NCBI GenBank assembly: GCA_937952895.1
Contig: CALFYC010000121.1
Span: 1-5,901, forward strand
DNA from: an uncultured Neisseriaceae bacterium
Lineage (GTDB): Bacteria; Pseudomonadota; Gammaproteobacteria; Burkholderiales; UBA11063
Reading direction: 5' to 3'
DNA length: 5,901 bases
Shown here: piece by piece, positions 1 through 4,312 of the stretch
Position numbering within the stretch: the stretch's first letter is position 1
Layout: every line of letters starts with the position of its first letter
The notes under the pieces: generated by a model
Told to the model about the DNA's origin: nothing
Databases searched by the model: none
The model's input: only the letters and a program-made list of their open reading frames with translations
Program-made: the position numbers and the translations under genes

Positions 1-12
1 CTCTTCCGATCT
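1..12. other. Illumina adapter remnant
   Basis: The first 12 bases, CTCTTCCGATCT, equal the 3' end of the standard Illumina TruSeq adapters. This is not biological sequence. It marks untrimmed read ends and suggests that position 1 is a physical contig edge. Real sequence probably begins near base 13. It also indicates short-read data, in which wrong lengths of six-base homopolymers are uncommon; this matters for the two frame breaks described below. Confidence 0.87.
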
Positions 13-104
13 CTTATTCTATGTAGATTTATTTCTTTTAAATATTATGATAATATATTAAACACATTTGCTATTAGCATAATAAAATTTTTGAGTTTTG
101 TTTT

Positions 105-284
105 ATGTCGATACTTCCATATTTGCTAATATTTATTGGCTTTTGTATTTTTTTATTATCAATATTTATAGTTAAAATTTATAATGATGAAAAAATAAAA
201 AAAGACCGGACTTGTTGGTGTTTTATTTTCGTGTTATTTATTTCTGGTTTATTTTCTTTTATTTTTGGATTTTTGATTATTTAA
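105..284 (+). CDS. Small two-helix membrane protein
   Basis: This is a 59-residue reading frame, ATG at 105 to TAA at 282-284. I do not recognise a family. Two hydrophobic helices (about residues 3-24 and 38-59) flank a charged loop, N27 to R35, rich in Asp, Glu and Lys, followed by the Cys-Trp-Cys at 37-39. The second helix runs to the last residue (FGFLII), so the product should be an inner-membrane hairpin. No good ribosome site is visible; only a GAG about 9 bases upstream. The next gene starts one base after this stop, and it encodes a lipoprotein, so the two are very likely cotranscribed. A role in lysis or superinfection exclusion is possible from that pairing, but nothing in the sequence proves it. 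Confidence 0.6.
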   Translation: MSILPYLLIFIGFCIFLLSIFIVKIYNDEKIKKDRTCWCFIFVLFISGLFSFIFGFLII

Positions 285-285
285 T

Positions 286-579
286 ATGAAAAAATTATTT
301 ATTTTTGTTTTTTGCATTGTAGTGTCATTATGCACTACGTCTTGCAAAAGGGCTGATACCAGCTCTATCTTATCTGCCCATGTTTTAAATTATTCAATTA
401 ATATATGTCAAAACAATAATGGCTTGCATTCAATTAAGTATTCTGAGTCAGAATTTCAAGGACGTGGTGCAGAACACGAATACACTTCTTATTTTAATGC
501 TAGGTGTTCTGATGGAGCAATTTTTTATGCCAGATCTTTAAGTCCTAATTCAGAGAAAGAAAAAATTGAACCGCTATAA
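286..579 (+). CDS. Putative phage lipoprotein
   Basis: A 97-residue product with an N-terminal export signal: MKK, then a hydrophobic core (residues 4-15) and a lipobox-like end T-T-S-C with Cys20 as the likely lipidated residue. The -3 position is Thr rather than the usual Leu, so lipidation is probable, not certain. The mature part has a Cys (residue 41) before Asn-Asn-Asn-Gly-Leu and a later Ala-Arg-Cys-Ser-Asp-Gly-Ala segment (about residues 72-78). Such a spaced Cys pair is common in exported small phage proteins and could form a periplasmic disulfide. It starts one base after the upstream membrane-protein gene. Its end overlaps the next frame at a run of six A; if one A were absent the two frames would join into one protein of about 187 residues. 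Function unknown. Confidence 0.75.
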   Translation: MKKLFIFVFCIVVSLCTTSCKRADTSSILSAHVLNYSINICQNNNGLHSIKYSESEFQGRGAEHEYTSYFNARCSDGAIFYARSLSPNSEKEKIEPL

Positions 580-844
580 AATGCTTAGTGATAAAGATCC
601 TATTACAGACAAAAGTAAAAAAAGCAAGCGTGGACTGATTAAACTTATTACGGTAAATGGAAATTATTCTACAATTTTAAGTTCAGAGGATCCTAATTTT
701 GATTCCCATTTTAATCTGCTTACTTGTGCTTATAGATATTCTGGTAGTGACAATACAGTACCGTATATTAGATGCGAAAAGTGGGCTGAAGTCAAACAGC
801 GAGTTAGTTCGCATATTTTTAAAGGAGCATATGTCAATGTTTGA
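566..844 (+). CDS. Hypothetical protein, possibly the split C-terminal half of the lipoprotein
   Basis: A 92-codon frame ending with TGA at 842-844. The listed start is TTG at 566, with a purine-rich GAGAAAG about 6 bases upstream inside the preceding gene; the first ATG (581) has no visible ribosome site. Two cysteines (in LLTCAYRYSG and IRCEKW) and no membrane segment give it a secreted look, although it has no signal peptide of its own. This fits a second explanation: it is the continuation of the lipoprotein gene, separated by one extra A in the A6 run at 560-565. The frame is open upstream to 542. Alternatively it is a separate gene coupled by overlap. No family recognised. The start is the least certain part of this call. 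Confidence 0.5.
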   Translation: MNRYKMLSDKDPITDKSKKSKRGLIKLITVNGNYSTILSSEDPNFDSHFNLLTCAYRYSGSDNTVPYIRCEKWAEVKQRVSSHIFKGAYVNV

Positions 845-1094
845 ATTTGACAATCCAACAGAAAAACCTGTTATAAGAAAAACAGTTGATGATATTATTT
901 CTCAATTTTCAACAATGATTGCAGAACTTGAACAAGCTGCTACTCATGCAGAAGAAGATATTGATCGCGCTGATAAGTCCATTAAGCTTTGGGAAAATGA
1001 AAAAGCCTTAGCTCAAAATGAACTTGCCTCAATTAATTCCGTCAAAGAAAAACTTCAATCTTTGCGTTCTGGTGCATTTTTATTTGGTTTGTAA
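837..1094 (+). CDS. Small coiled-coil protein
   Basis: An 85-residue protein, mostly helical. From about residue 24 onward it is rich in Glu, Ala, Lys and Leu with heptad-like spacing (for example IAELEQAATHAEEDID, then WENEKALAQNELASI), predicting one long coiled coil. It has no cysteine and no signal peptide, so it should be a soluble cytoplasmic oligomer. The frame stays open further upstream, but AAAGGAG at 821-827 places the start at ATG 837 (9-base spacing); ATG 831 (3-base spacing) is the alternative and adds two residues. The first codons overlap the end of the preceding frame by 8 bases, typical of translational coupling. Short acidic coiled-coil proteins of this sort are frequent in phage accessory regions. 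No specific function can be assigned. Confidence 0.78.
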   Translation: MFEFDNPTEKPVIRKTVDDIISQFSTMIAELEQAATHAEEDIDRADKSIKLWENEKALAQNELASINSVKEKLQSLRSGAFLFGL

Positions 1095-1098
1095 TTTT

Positions 1099-1287
1099 AT
1101 GTCTCAATATGCTGGTTTAAGTTTTTACCAAAAAATTGTTTTAATGAACAAAAAAACAAAAATAATGCTTATGTTGTTATTAGCTATTCCATATTTTATA
1201 TTTTATCTACTATATTTGTTATTTGATTTTACTTCATTTAGGTTGCATAAAATTTTAATATGGTTTAACAATGTTATTCAGAGATAA
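1099..1287 (+). CDS. Small single-helix membrane protein
   Basis: A 62-residue product beginning MSQYAGLSFY four bases after the preceding stop. A cluster of lysines (residues 18-21, KKTK) precedes one strong hydrophobic segment at about 22-42, ending in Leu-Leu-Phe-Asp. The tail contains Arg, His, Lys and aromatic residues and may be amphipathic. The positive-inside rule suggests the N-terminus is cytoplasmic. There is no convincing ribosome site at ATG 1099; an internal ATG at 1144 (MNKKTKIM) is an alternative and would leave only the helix and tail. The frame is also open upstream inside the coiled-coil gene, but that part reads as an out-of-frame shadow. No family recognised. Confidence 0.55.
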   Translation: MSQYAGLSFYQKIVLMNKKTKIMLMLLLAIPYFIFYLLYLLFDFTSFRLHKILIWFNNVIQR

Positions 1288-1289
1288 AA

Positions 1290-1532
1290 ATGCTACAAAG
1301 AACAGTTCATTATAAATCATTGGCACCACTATGCTATCCCGTAATAGGGTTGCCAATGTTTGTTTATCCAGTTGACCATACTTCTCCTCTTGTTAGCAAT
1401 GAGAAAGTTTGTATGACAAGTCCAGTTCTGTCTTTTGATAAAGAAACTGGTGAGTTTCGTACTTTAAATAGTATTTATAAACCTTTAGATGATAGTGCTT
1501 TAAAATCTTTTAAAGAAAGCTTAAATTGCTAG
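1290..1532 (+). CDS. Conserved small phage protein (PVDH / VSN / TSPV motifs)
   Basis: An 80-residue soluble protein starting two bases after the preceding stop. Its centre reads VYPVDHTSPLVSN, then TSPVLSFDKETGEF and TLNSIY. From memory of phage genomes, this series (aromatic-Pro-x-Asp-His, Val-Ser-Asn, Thr-Ser-x-Val, an acidic turn with Thr-Gly, then Asn-Ser-x-Tyr) is typical of a widespread small-protein family of unknown function; I have not searched it. The predicted fold is a small beta-rich domain. Three cysteines (residues 15, 41 and 80) do not form a clear metal motif. It ends a compact gene run that starts at 105; a candidate promoter follows directly after its stop. Confidence 0.8.
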   Translation: MLQRTVHYKSLAPLCYPVIGLPMFVYPVDHTSPLVSNEKVCMTSPVLSFDKETGEFRTLNSIYKPLDDSALKSFKESLNC

Positions 1533-1551
1533 TTGACACTTTCTTTTATTT
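1512..1551 (+). terminator. Weak hairpin at the end of the first gene run
   Basis: AAAGAAAG (1512-1519) is complementary to CTTTCTTT (1539-1546), an 8-bp stem with a 19-base loop, followed by TTATT. It spans the stop codon at 1530-1532. The stem is AT-rich and the loop is long, so it would be a weak intrinsic terminator at best. It also overlaps the -35 box of the candidate promoter downstream. Confidence 0.27.
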
Positions 1552-1561
1552 GTGATTACAT
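1533..1561 (+). promoter_or_regulatory. Candidate sigma70-type promoter
   Basis: A perfect -35 box TTGACA (1533-1538) starts right after a stop codon. A 17-base spacer leads to TTACAT (1556-1561), which matches the -10 consensus at only three positions but is preceded by TG at the extended -10 place. Transcription would start near 1568 and cover the small basic gene at 1625, the repeated element and tRNA-Tyr. Confidence 0.42.
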
Positions 1562-1624
1562 TATCTGTTATTAAAAACATTAAGTCATTTTCTTTTTAAA
1601 AAACAATATATATGTAGATTTATC

Positions 1625-1750
1625 ATGGAACGTATTAATAATTTTGTCGCTAAGCACATGCATATTCATAAAGGTGGAAAACATGGTCCTTCTAAGAAAG
1701 CTTTGCGCAGAAAAGAAAAAGTCAACATTCAAAAACAATTGATGTATTAA
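1625..1750 (+). CDS. 41-residue basic phage protein (FVAKH type)
   Basis: A short frame, ATG 1625 to TAA 1748-1750. The product starts MERINNFVAKHMH, followed by a Lys, His and Gly-rich middle (HKGGKHGP) and a very basic helix with Lys-Lys-Ala-Leu-Arg-Arg-Lys-Glu-Lys. It is strongly cationic, with no cysteine or membrane segment. From memory, short basic proteins with an N-terminal FVAKH are repeatedly annotated in phages of Gram-negative bacteria with unknown function; nucleic-acid binding is a natural guess from charge but is not shown. No clear ribosome site precedes the ATG. It lies alone between a candidate promoter and tRNA-Tyr. The recognisable N-terminal motif and abrupt stop support a real gene despite the length. 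Confidence 0.68.
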   Translation: MERINNFVAKHMHIHKGGKHGPSKKALRRKEKVNIQKQLMY

Positions 1751-1785
1751 AATACATCTTCTTATTAAGTTAAAATACTGCATTT

Positions 1786-1836
1786 AAAATAATTCCATCG
1801 TACTGTTGTGAAAACTGTAAATAAAAAAATTATTTT
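1786..1836 (+). ncRNA. Repeated structured element, copy A
   Basis: The core CATCGTACTG - 9 variable bases - CTGTAAATAAAA occupies 1796-1826 and recurs at 4317-4347 with the same 9-base spacing. Here the core is closed by AAAATAATT (1786-1794) and AATTATTTT (1828-1836), a perfect 9-bp stem; at copy B a different but also self-complementary pair closes it. Inside, the G before and the C after the variable block could pair, extended here by T-A pairs. The element lies about 65 bases before tRNA-Tyr. A poor promoter (TTATTA 1762-1767, 17 bases, TAAAAT 1785-1790) overlaps its left arm. It could be a structured RNA, a processing site or a protein-binding site. I know no named family that matches. 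Confidence 0.5.
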
Positions 1837-1901
1837 TATCTTTTACTTATTTTAACTTTTTTAATTAAAATCAACGCTCTTATTTTTAATAAATATAATT
1901 T

Positions 1902-1985
1902 GATGGTGCTCGCATATTGGTGAATGCATGCGGCTGTAACCCGCTTCTATTTAGTGTATAGGTTCGAATCCTTTCGCCATCACCA
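1902..1985 (+). tRNA. tRNA-Tyr (GTA)
   Basis: An 84-base tRNA. The acceptor GATGGTG pairs with CGCCATC, followed by A73 and encoded CCA (1983-1985). The D arm is GCAT/ATGC around a loop with GG. The anticodon loop CTGTAAC gives GTA, closed by GCGG/CCGC. A long variable arm folds as CTAT/ATAG, as expected for bacterial tRNA-Tyr, and A73 also fits. The T loop is TTCGAAT, with one T-T mismatch in the T stem. It reads TAT and TAC codons, which are abundant in this window. Confidence 0.95.
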
Positions 1986-2009
1986 TTATATTTTTTAATT
2001 CCAAATTAT

Positions 2010-2046
2010 TTAATACACATCTTTTCGAATACTTCTGGTGTATTAA
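2010..2046 (+). other. Hairpin downstream of tRNA-Tyr
   Basis: TTAATACAC (2010-2018) and GTGTATTAA (2038-2046) form a perfect 9-bp inverted repeat with a 19-base loop. Within it, AATAC/GTATT could instead form a 5-bp stem with a 7-base loop. It lies 24 bases after tRNA-Tyr. With no long T run it is not a convincing terminator; it may help tRNA 3' processing or be part of the leader of the hydrolase gene. Confidence 0.4.
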
Positions 2047-2050
2047 TTTG

Positions 2051-2106
2051 TTGCTTTAAGCAATATGATGAAGTTAGTTCGGTAGTATTGGCAATGCTGG
2101 TGAACA
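2051..2106 (+). promoter_or_regulatory. Structured leader of the hydrolase gene
   Basis: Two short hairpins follow each other: TTGCT/AGCAA with a 3-base loop (2051-2063), and a longer one in which GTTC pairs with GAAC and AGTATT with AATGCT around GGC (about 2077-2106), separated by an internal GGT/GGT loop. The second contains no tRNA T arm or CCA, so I do not call a tRNA. Downstream, AAAGAGCAA could also pair back to TTGCTTT, giving two competing folds ahead of the ribosome site at 2135-2141. Confidence 0.3.
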
Positions 2107-2148
2107 AAATGCTTTATCCCCAAAGAGCAATCTGTAAGGAGAAACAAA

Positions 2149-2490
2149 ATGATTAAAACAGCATTAATGTGTCTTTCTATGGCCATATATCACGAGTCTC
2201 GTGGTGAGCCCATAAAAGGACAATATGCAGTCGCTGAAGTAGTTCTTAATAGAGCAGACAAACGAAATCTTGATGTCTGTGAAGTTATATATGAAAAAGG
2301 ACAATTTCAAAATGTTAATAAATGGAAAATACCAAGTGAATATAATCAAAATTGGCAGATAGCAATGGATGTAGCTTATGATTCTTTATTGAAAAAAACA
2401 AACTACACAAATGGTGCTACATTTTTTAAAGTAAAAAAACTTAAAAAACATGGAAAACATATAGTTATTGGAAACCATGCTTTTTATTAA
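2149..2490 (+). CDS. SleB/CwlJ-type cell wall hydrolase
   Basis: A 113-residue single-domain enzyme of the Hydrolase_2 family (SleB/CwlJ, PF07486), which cuts peptidoglycan. Family hallmarks appear in order: CLSMAIYHESRGE with the presumed catalytic Glu16, then GQYAVAEVVLNRA (24-36), VCEVIYEKGQFQ (43-54), NGATFF near 86-91, and the terminal IGNHAFY (107-113). The length matches the catalytic domain alone. There is no signal peptide or wall-binding domain, so export would need a holin or membrane damage, or it acts during lysis. The start is firm: TAAGGAG at 2135-2141 lies 7 bases before the ATG. tRNA-Ile begins 5 bases after the stop, so mRNA and tRNA are probably cotranscribed. The usual homologues are germination enzymes of spore formers, but phage and Gram-negative versions are common. 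Confidence 0.93.
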   Translation: MIKTALMCLSMAIYHESRGEPIKGQYAVAEVVLNRADKRNLDVCEVIYEKGQFQNVNKWKIPSEYNQNWQIAMDVAYDSLLKKTNYTNGATFFKVKKLKKHGKHIVIGNHAFY

Positions 2491-2495
2491 TTTAT

Positions 2496-2571
2496 AGTCG
2501 GATAGTTAAACAGGTTATAACGTGGTCCTGATAAGACTAAATTTCGTGTTCGATCCACGGTCTGACTACCA
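2496..2571 (+). tRNA. tRNA-Ile (GAT)
   Basis: A 76-base tRNA. AGTCGGA pairs with TCTGACT (one G-T), followed by A73 and encoded CCA. The D stem is GTT/AAC with GG in the loop. The anticodon arm TGGTC-CTGATAA-GACTA gives GAT. The T arm is TCGTG-TTCGATC-CACGG. It begins 5 bases after the hydrolase stop and ends 17 bases before the next ATG. Confidence 0.95.
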
Positions 2572-2587
2572 TATAAAGGGATTTATT

Positions 2588-2809
2588 ATGTTATTTTTAG
2601 CTTATTCTATTTTGTATATAGTTATAGGCATAGTGTTCTGTGTTTGGTTTACAGAAGAAATTAAAAAAGATGCAGGATGTTGCTGGATTGGTGCTTTTTG
2701 GCCAATTGTTTTTATATTCATGGTTATATATTTTATATATTATGTAATTCCTTTAAAAATAAAAGATGCAATTAACAATTATGAAACAGACCGAAAACCA
2801 GGACTTTAA
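2588..2809 (+). CDS. Small two-helix membrane protein
   Basis: A 73-residue protein with helices at about residues 2-21 and 33-56, joined by a charged turn TEEIKKDAGCC with adjacent Cys31 and Cys32. The hydrophilic tail (IKDAINNYETDRKPGL) is probably cytoplasmic. ATG 2588 is chosen because AAAGGG (2575-2580) lies 7 bases upstream, while the longer open frame would run back into tRNA-Ile. The ribosome site is therefore immediately downstream of the tRNA CCA end. The final part overlaps the next frame by 29 bases. No family recognised; small two-helix membrane proteins of phages include holins, antiholins and exclusion proteins, and the wall hydrolase just upstream makes a holin-like role conceivable but unproven. 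Confidence 0.75.
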   Translation: MLFLAYSILYIVIGIVFCVWFTEEIKKDAGCCWIGAFWPIVFIFMVIYFIYYVIPLKIKDAINNYETDRKPGL

Positions 2810-3005
2810 AAAATTTATTGTTATAGATAGTGATTTGACAATTCCAAATCCATTTTTAGAGCAAACAAGATATTTTAGTTTTTTGCAGTTTAAAAAGTAT
2901 AGTTTTTTATTTGCTCAATTTTACAAAGAGCATAAACGTGTTCCAGATTTATTTGAAGCTCAAGATATTTTAAGACTTGCTTCAAATAGAATTGGTTATT
3001 TTTAA
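2781..3005 (+). CDS. Hypothetical protein
   Basis: A 74-residue soluble protein (MKQTENQDFKKFIVIDSDLT at its N-terminus) rich in Phe, Lys and Gln. A likely helical middle (FLQFKKYSFLFAQFYKEHKR) is followed by VPDLFEAQDILRLASNRIGYF. It overlaps the end of the membrane-protein gene by 29 bases, suggesting coupled translation. Neither ATG 2781 nor the in-frame ATG 2766 has a good ribosome site; 2781 is chosen because it leaves less overlap. There are no cysteines and no membrane segment. I recognise no family. The following 200 bases contain no gene but do contain a run of hairpins. Confidence 0.66.
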   Translation: MKQTENQDFKKFIVIDSDLTIPNPFLEQTRYFSFLQFKKYSFLFAQFYKEHKRVPDLFEAQDILRLASNRIGYF

Positions 3006-3075
3006 TAGTATCATTTTATTAGGTGTTTAATTTATATTAAAGCTAGTCTGGTCTTTATATAGATACTATTTGTGT

Positions 3076-3176
3076 GTTTTTACAAGAACACTACTTGTAA
3101 ACGGGATAACCTTACATAAGACGAAAAGATGTAAGAGTTCGTGGGAGCTTATAGCCACAGTATAATTCTCTATACT
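3076..3176 (+). ncRNA. Run of four hairpins, candidate structured RNA
   Basis: Four perfect stems follow one another in the gene-free stretch 3006-3207. (1) TTTACAAG 3079-3086 with CTTGTAAA 3094-3101, loop of 7. (2) CTTACAT 3111-3117 with ATGTAAG 3129-3135, lengthened by AAC/GTT across one bulged A, loop of 11. (3) GTGG 3141-3144 with CCAC 3155-3158, loop of 10. (4) AGTATA 3159-3164 with TATACT 3171-3176, loop of 6. No stem is followed by a T run, so terminators are unlikely, and no TTCGA-type loop or CCA end marks a tRNA. Stem 1 has a rival fold (GTGTT/AACAC). tRNA-Asn begins 31 bases later. Function unknown. Confidence 0.42.
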
Positions 3177-3207
3177 AAACTGGATGACGGATGAGATACA
3201 AATTTTT

Positions 3208-3286
3208 ACTCCAGTAGCTCAGATTGGTCAGTAGCGCTCGCCTGTTAAGCGAAGGGTCATAGGTTCGAATCCTGTCTTGAGTGCCA
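3208..3286 (+). tRNA. tRNA-Asn (GTT)
   Basis: A 79-base tRNA. ACTCCAG pairs with CTTGAGT except for a C-T mismatch at the fifth pair; G73 and encoded CCA follow, and G73 fits tRNA-Asn. The anticodon loop CTGTTAA gives GTT. The T arm is ATAGG-TTCGAAT-CCTGT. The D stem has three good pairs plus one mismatch and an 11-base loop with GG. The mismatches make it weaker than its neighbours, but the overall fold is complete. It precedes the next ATG by 30 bases. Confidence 0.9.
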
Positions 3287-3316
3287 TATTTATAAAAGCA
3301 AATAAAAGGAAATAAA

Positions 3317-3976
3317 ATGCCTACTGGTTATACTGCTAATGTAGCAAATGGAAAAATTACAAGTCTTAAAAAGTATATTGAATCTTGCATACCAGCATTT
3401 ATGATATATTTTAGAGATATGCAAAATATAAACGTCAGAGAGCCATTAAAATTTGACTTTTACTGTACTAATGCTTTAGCTGAAGCAGAAAAGAAATATG
3501 CTGATTTTATGAATTCTTCAGAAGAGGAAAAAAGCATTCTTTATAAAGAATATATTGATGATCGCTTTGAATATATACATAGGCGAATTGAAGAAAATAA
3601 AGAAGTAATTTCGAGATACAAAAATATGCTATCTAAGTTAGCTAATTTTAAATCTCCATCTGAAGCGCATGATAAATTTGTTGAATTTTTAAGTTCTCAG
3701 TTGCATCAGTCTATTGAATATGATGATGTTTTTGAAATGTATGAAGATGAACTAGATATTTGTCATAAGATGTCTTTTGAAAAATACGTCAAAAATAAAG
3801 AGCAAGATTTATTAGATGATATTGCTTATTATAAAAAAGAATCTATACGAGAACAAGAATCAGCAAATCAAAATGTTCAATGGCTAAGTAAAATATTAGA
3901 AGCAATTGATGCAATTGATGAACCTGAAGAAATCGAAGAAGCCCGTCAATCTAACTTGACAGAAATGGCTAATTAA
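3317..3976 (+). CDS. Conserved phage protein of the MPTGYTA type, unknown function
   Basis: A 219-residue cytoplasmic protein beginning MPTGYTANV. From memory, phage proteins starting MPTGYTA and continuing with an amphipathic, acidic, mostly helical body of this length are widespread in phages of Gram-negative bacteria; no function is known to me. Visible here: an N-terminal part to about residue 65 (SCIPAFMIYFRDM, EPLKFDFY), a long charged coiled coil around 65-115 (EEEKSILYKEYIDDRFEYIH), a middle section with FVEFLSSQLHQSIEYDDVF, a second coiled coil (YYKKESIREQESANQ) and an acidic tail ending EEIEEARQSNLTEMAN. The start is firm: AAGGA at 3306-3310, 6 bases before the ATG. It stands alone between tRNA-Asn and tRNA-Phe, each within about 30 bases. 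Confidence 0.92.
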   Translation: MPTGYTANVANGKITSLKKYIESCIPAFMIYFRDMQNINVREPLKFDFYCTNALAEAEKKYADFMNSSEEEKSILYKEYIDDRFEYIHRRIEENKEVISRYKNMLSKLANFKSPSEAHDKFVEFLSSQLHQSIEYDDVFEMYEDELDICHKMSFEKYVKNKEQDLLDDIAYYKKESIREQESANQNVQWLSKILEAIDAIDEPEEIEEARQSNLTEMAN

Positions 3977-3993
3977 AAATCATTTAACATTAT

Positions 3994-4069
3994 AGACAGT
4001 GAGCAAGTTTGGTAATTGCAGGAGACTGAAAATCTTCAGAAATTGGTTCGATTCCAATACTGTCTACCA
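3994..4069 (+). tRNA. tRNA-Phe (GAA)
   Basis: A 76-base tRNA with a perfect acceptor stem AGACAGT/ACTGTCT, A73 and encoded CCA. The D stem is GCAA/TTGC with GG in the loop, the anticodon loop CTGAAAA gives GAA, and the T arm is ATTGG-TTCGATT-CCAAT. It begins 17 bases after the preceding stop codon. Confidence 0.96.
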
Positions 4070-4086
4070 TTAATTTTTGGCATAAT

Positions 4087-4182
4087 ATGAAATCAGATCA
4101 AACTACTAAACCATTTTATCCTTATTATATGACTGGTTCAAATATTGTATTATCTAGGTATCTCGTCAGTCTCATAAGCTGA
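4087..4182 (+). CDS. Possible 31-residue peptide
   Basis: ATG 4087 opens 31 codons (starting MKSDQTTKPFYPYYMTG) and ends at TGA 4180-4182, inside the anticodon stem of the tRNA-Met-like sequence. The Pro and Tyr-rich start looks protein-like, while the last ten codons are simply the tRNA-like sequence read through. No ribosome site is visible. It may be the remnant of a longer gene whose 3' part was replaced, or chance. Confidence 0.22.
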   Translation: MKSDQTTKPFYPYYMTGSNIVLSRYLVSLIS

Positions 4183-4215
4183 AGATCGCGGGGTCGTAGC
4201 CCGCACCCGTTACCA
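4140..4215 (+). pseudogene. Broken tRNA-Met-like sequence (CAT)
   Basis: The 3' two thirds look like a tRNA: D-loop-like TCTAGGTA, anticodon arm TCAGT-CTCATAA-GCTGA (anticodon CAT), 5-base variable loop, a 5-bp GC-rich stem GCGGG/CCCGC, then ACCCGTT-A-CCA. Counting back, the full length would be the standard 76 bases, but the 5' acceptor strand (AAATATT where AACGGGT is needed) and the D stem do not pair. The T loop GTCGTAG lacks the usual TTC and A58. The anticodon stem lacks the three G-C pairs of initiator tRNA, so the ancestor was elongator Met or Ile decoding ATA. Probably nonfunctional. Confidence 0.55.
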
Positions 4216-4283
4216 TTTAAGCCTTTACGTTATATGACATTAAATGCTTATAAACATTTATAATCATTAGTAAAGCATAAATT

Positions 4284-4312
4284 TTGATAATTGTAGATTG
4301 CGTACATATAGT
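4284..4312 (+). promoter_or_regulatory. Sigma70-type promoter
   Basis: TTGATA (4284-4289), a 17-base spacer and TATAGT (4307-4312) each match the consensus at five of six positions. Start of transcription would be near 4319, inside the conserved core of repeated element copy B. It would serve the structured stretch up to 4580, the clamp-motif gene, tRNA-Ser and perhaps onward to the terminator at 5503. Confidence 0.6.

Noticed and set aside
13..129. Open frame from the contig edge to TAA 127-129, possible 3' end of a truncated gene
   Set aside because: Only 38 codons, hydrophobic and AT-driven, and it overlaps the better frame at 105-284 by 25 bases. It could be real, but nothing supports it beyond the absence of stops.
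20..1623. 13-base direct repeat TATGTAGATTTAT at 20-32 and 1611-1623
   Set aside because: In a 5.9 kb sequence this rich in A and T about one such match is expected by chance, and the surroundings do not match.
1580..1783. Minus-strand open frame of 67 codons
   Set aside because: It is antisense to the 41-residue basic gene and to AT-rich flanks, has no ribosome site, and every other gene is on the plus strand.
2164..2349. Minus-strand open frame of 61 codons
   Set aside because: It lies wholly antisense to the well-supported hydrolase gene.
3076..3207. Hammerhead or other known self-cleaving ribozyme in the hairpin run
   Set aside because: GAAA occurs, but CTGATGA does not; CTGGATGA near 3180 does not fit the core or the stem order.
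3956..3984. TTGACA (3956-3961) before tRNA-Phe as a promoter
   Set aside because: At 17 bases the -10 position reads ATCATT, a poor match; better hexamers are at wrong spacing. The -35-like box lies inside the end of a coding region.
3100..4211. AACGGG at 3100-3105 as the missing 5' acceptor strand of the broken tRNA-Met (CCCGTT at 4206-4211), i.e. a split or permuted tRNA
   Set aside because: Six complementary bases 1.1 kb apart are expected by chance, and the sequence after AACGGG has no D-arm character.
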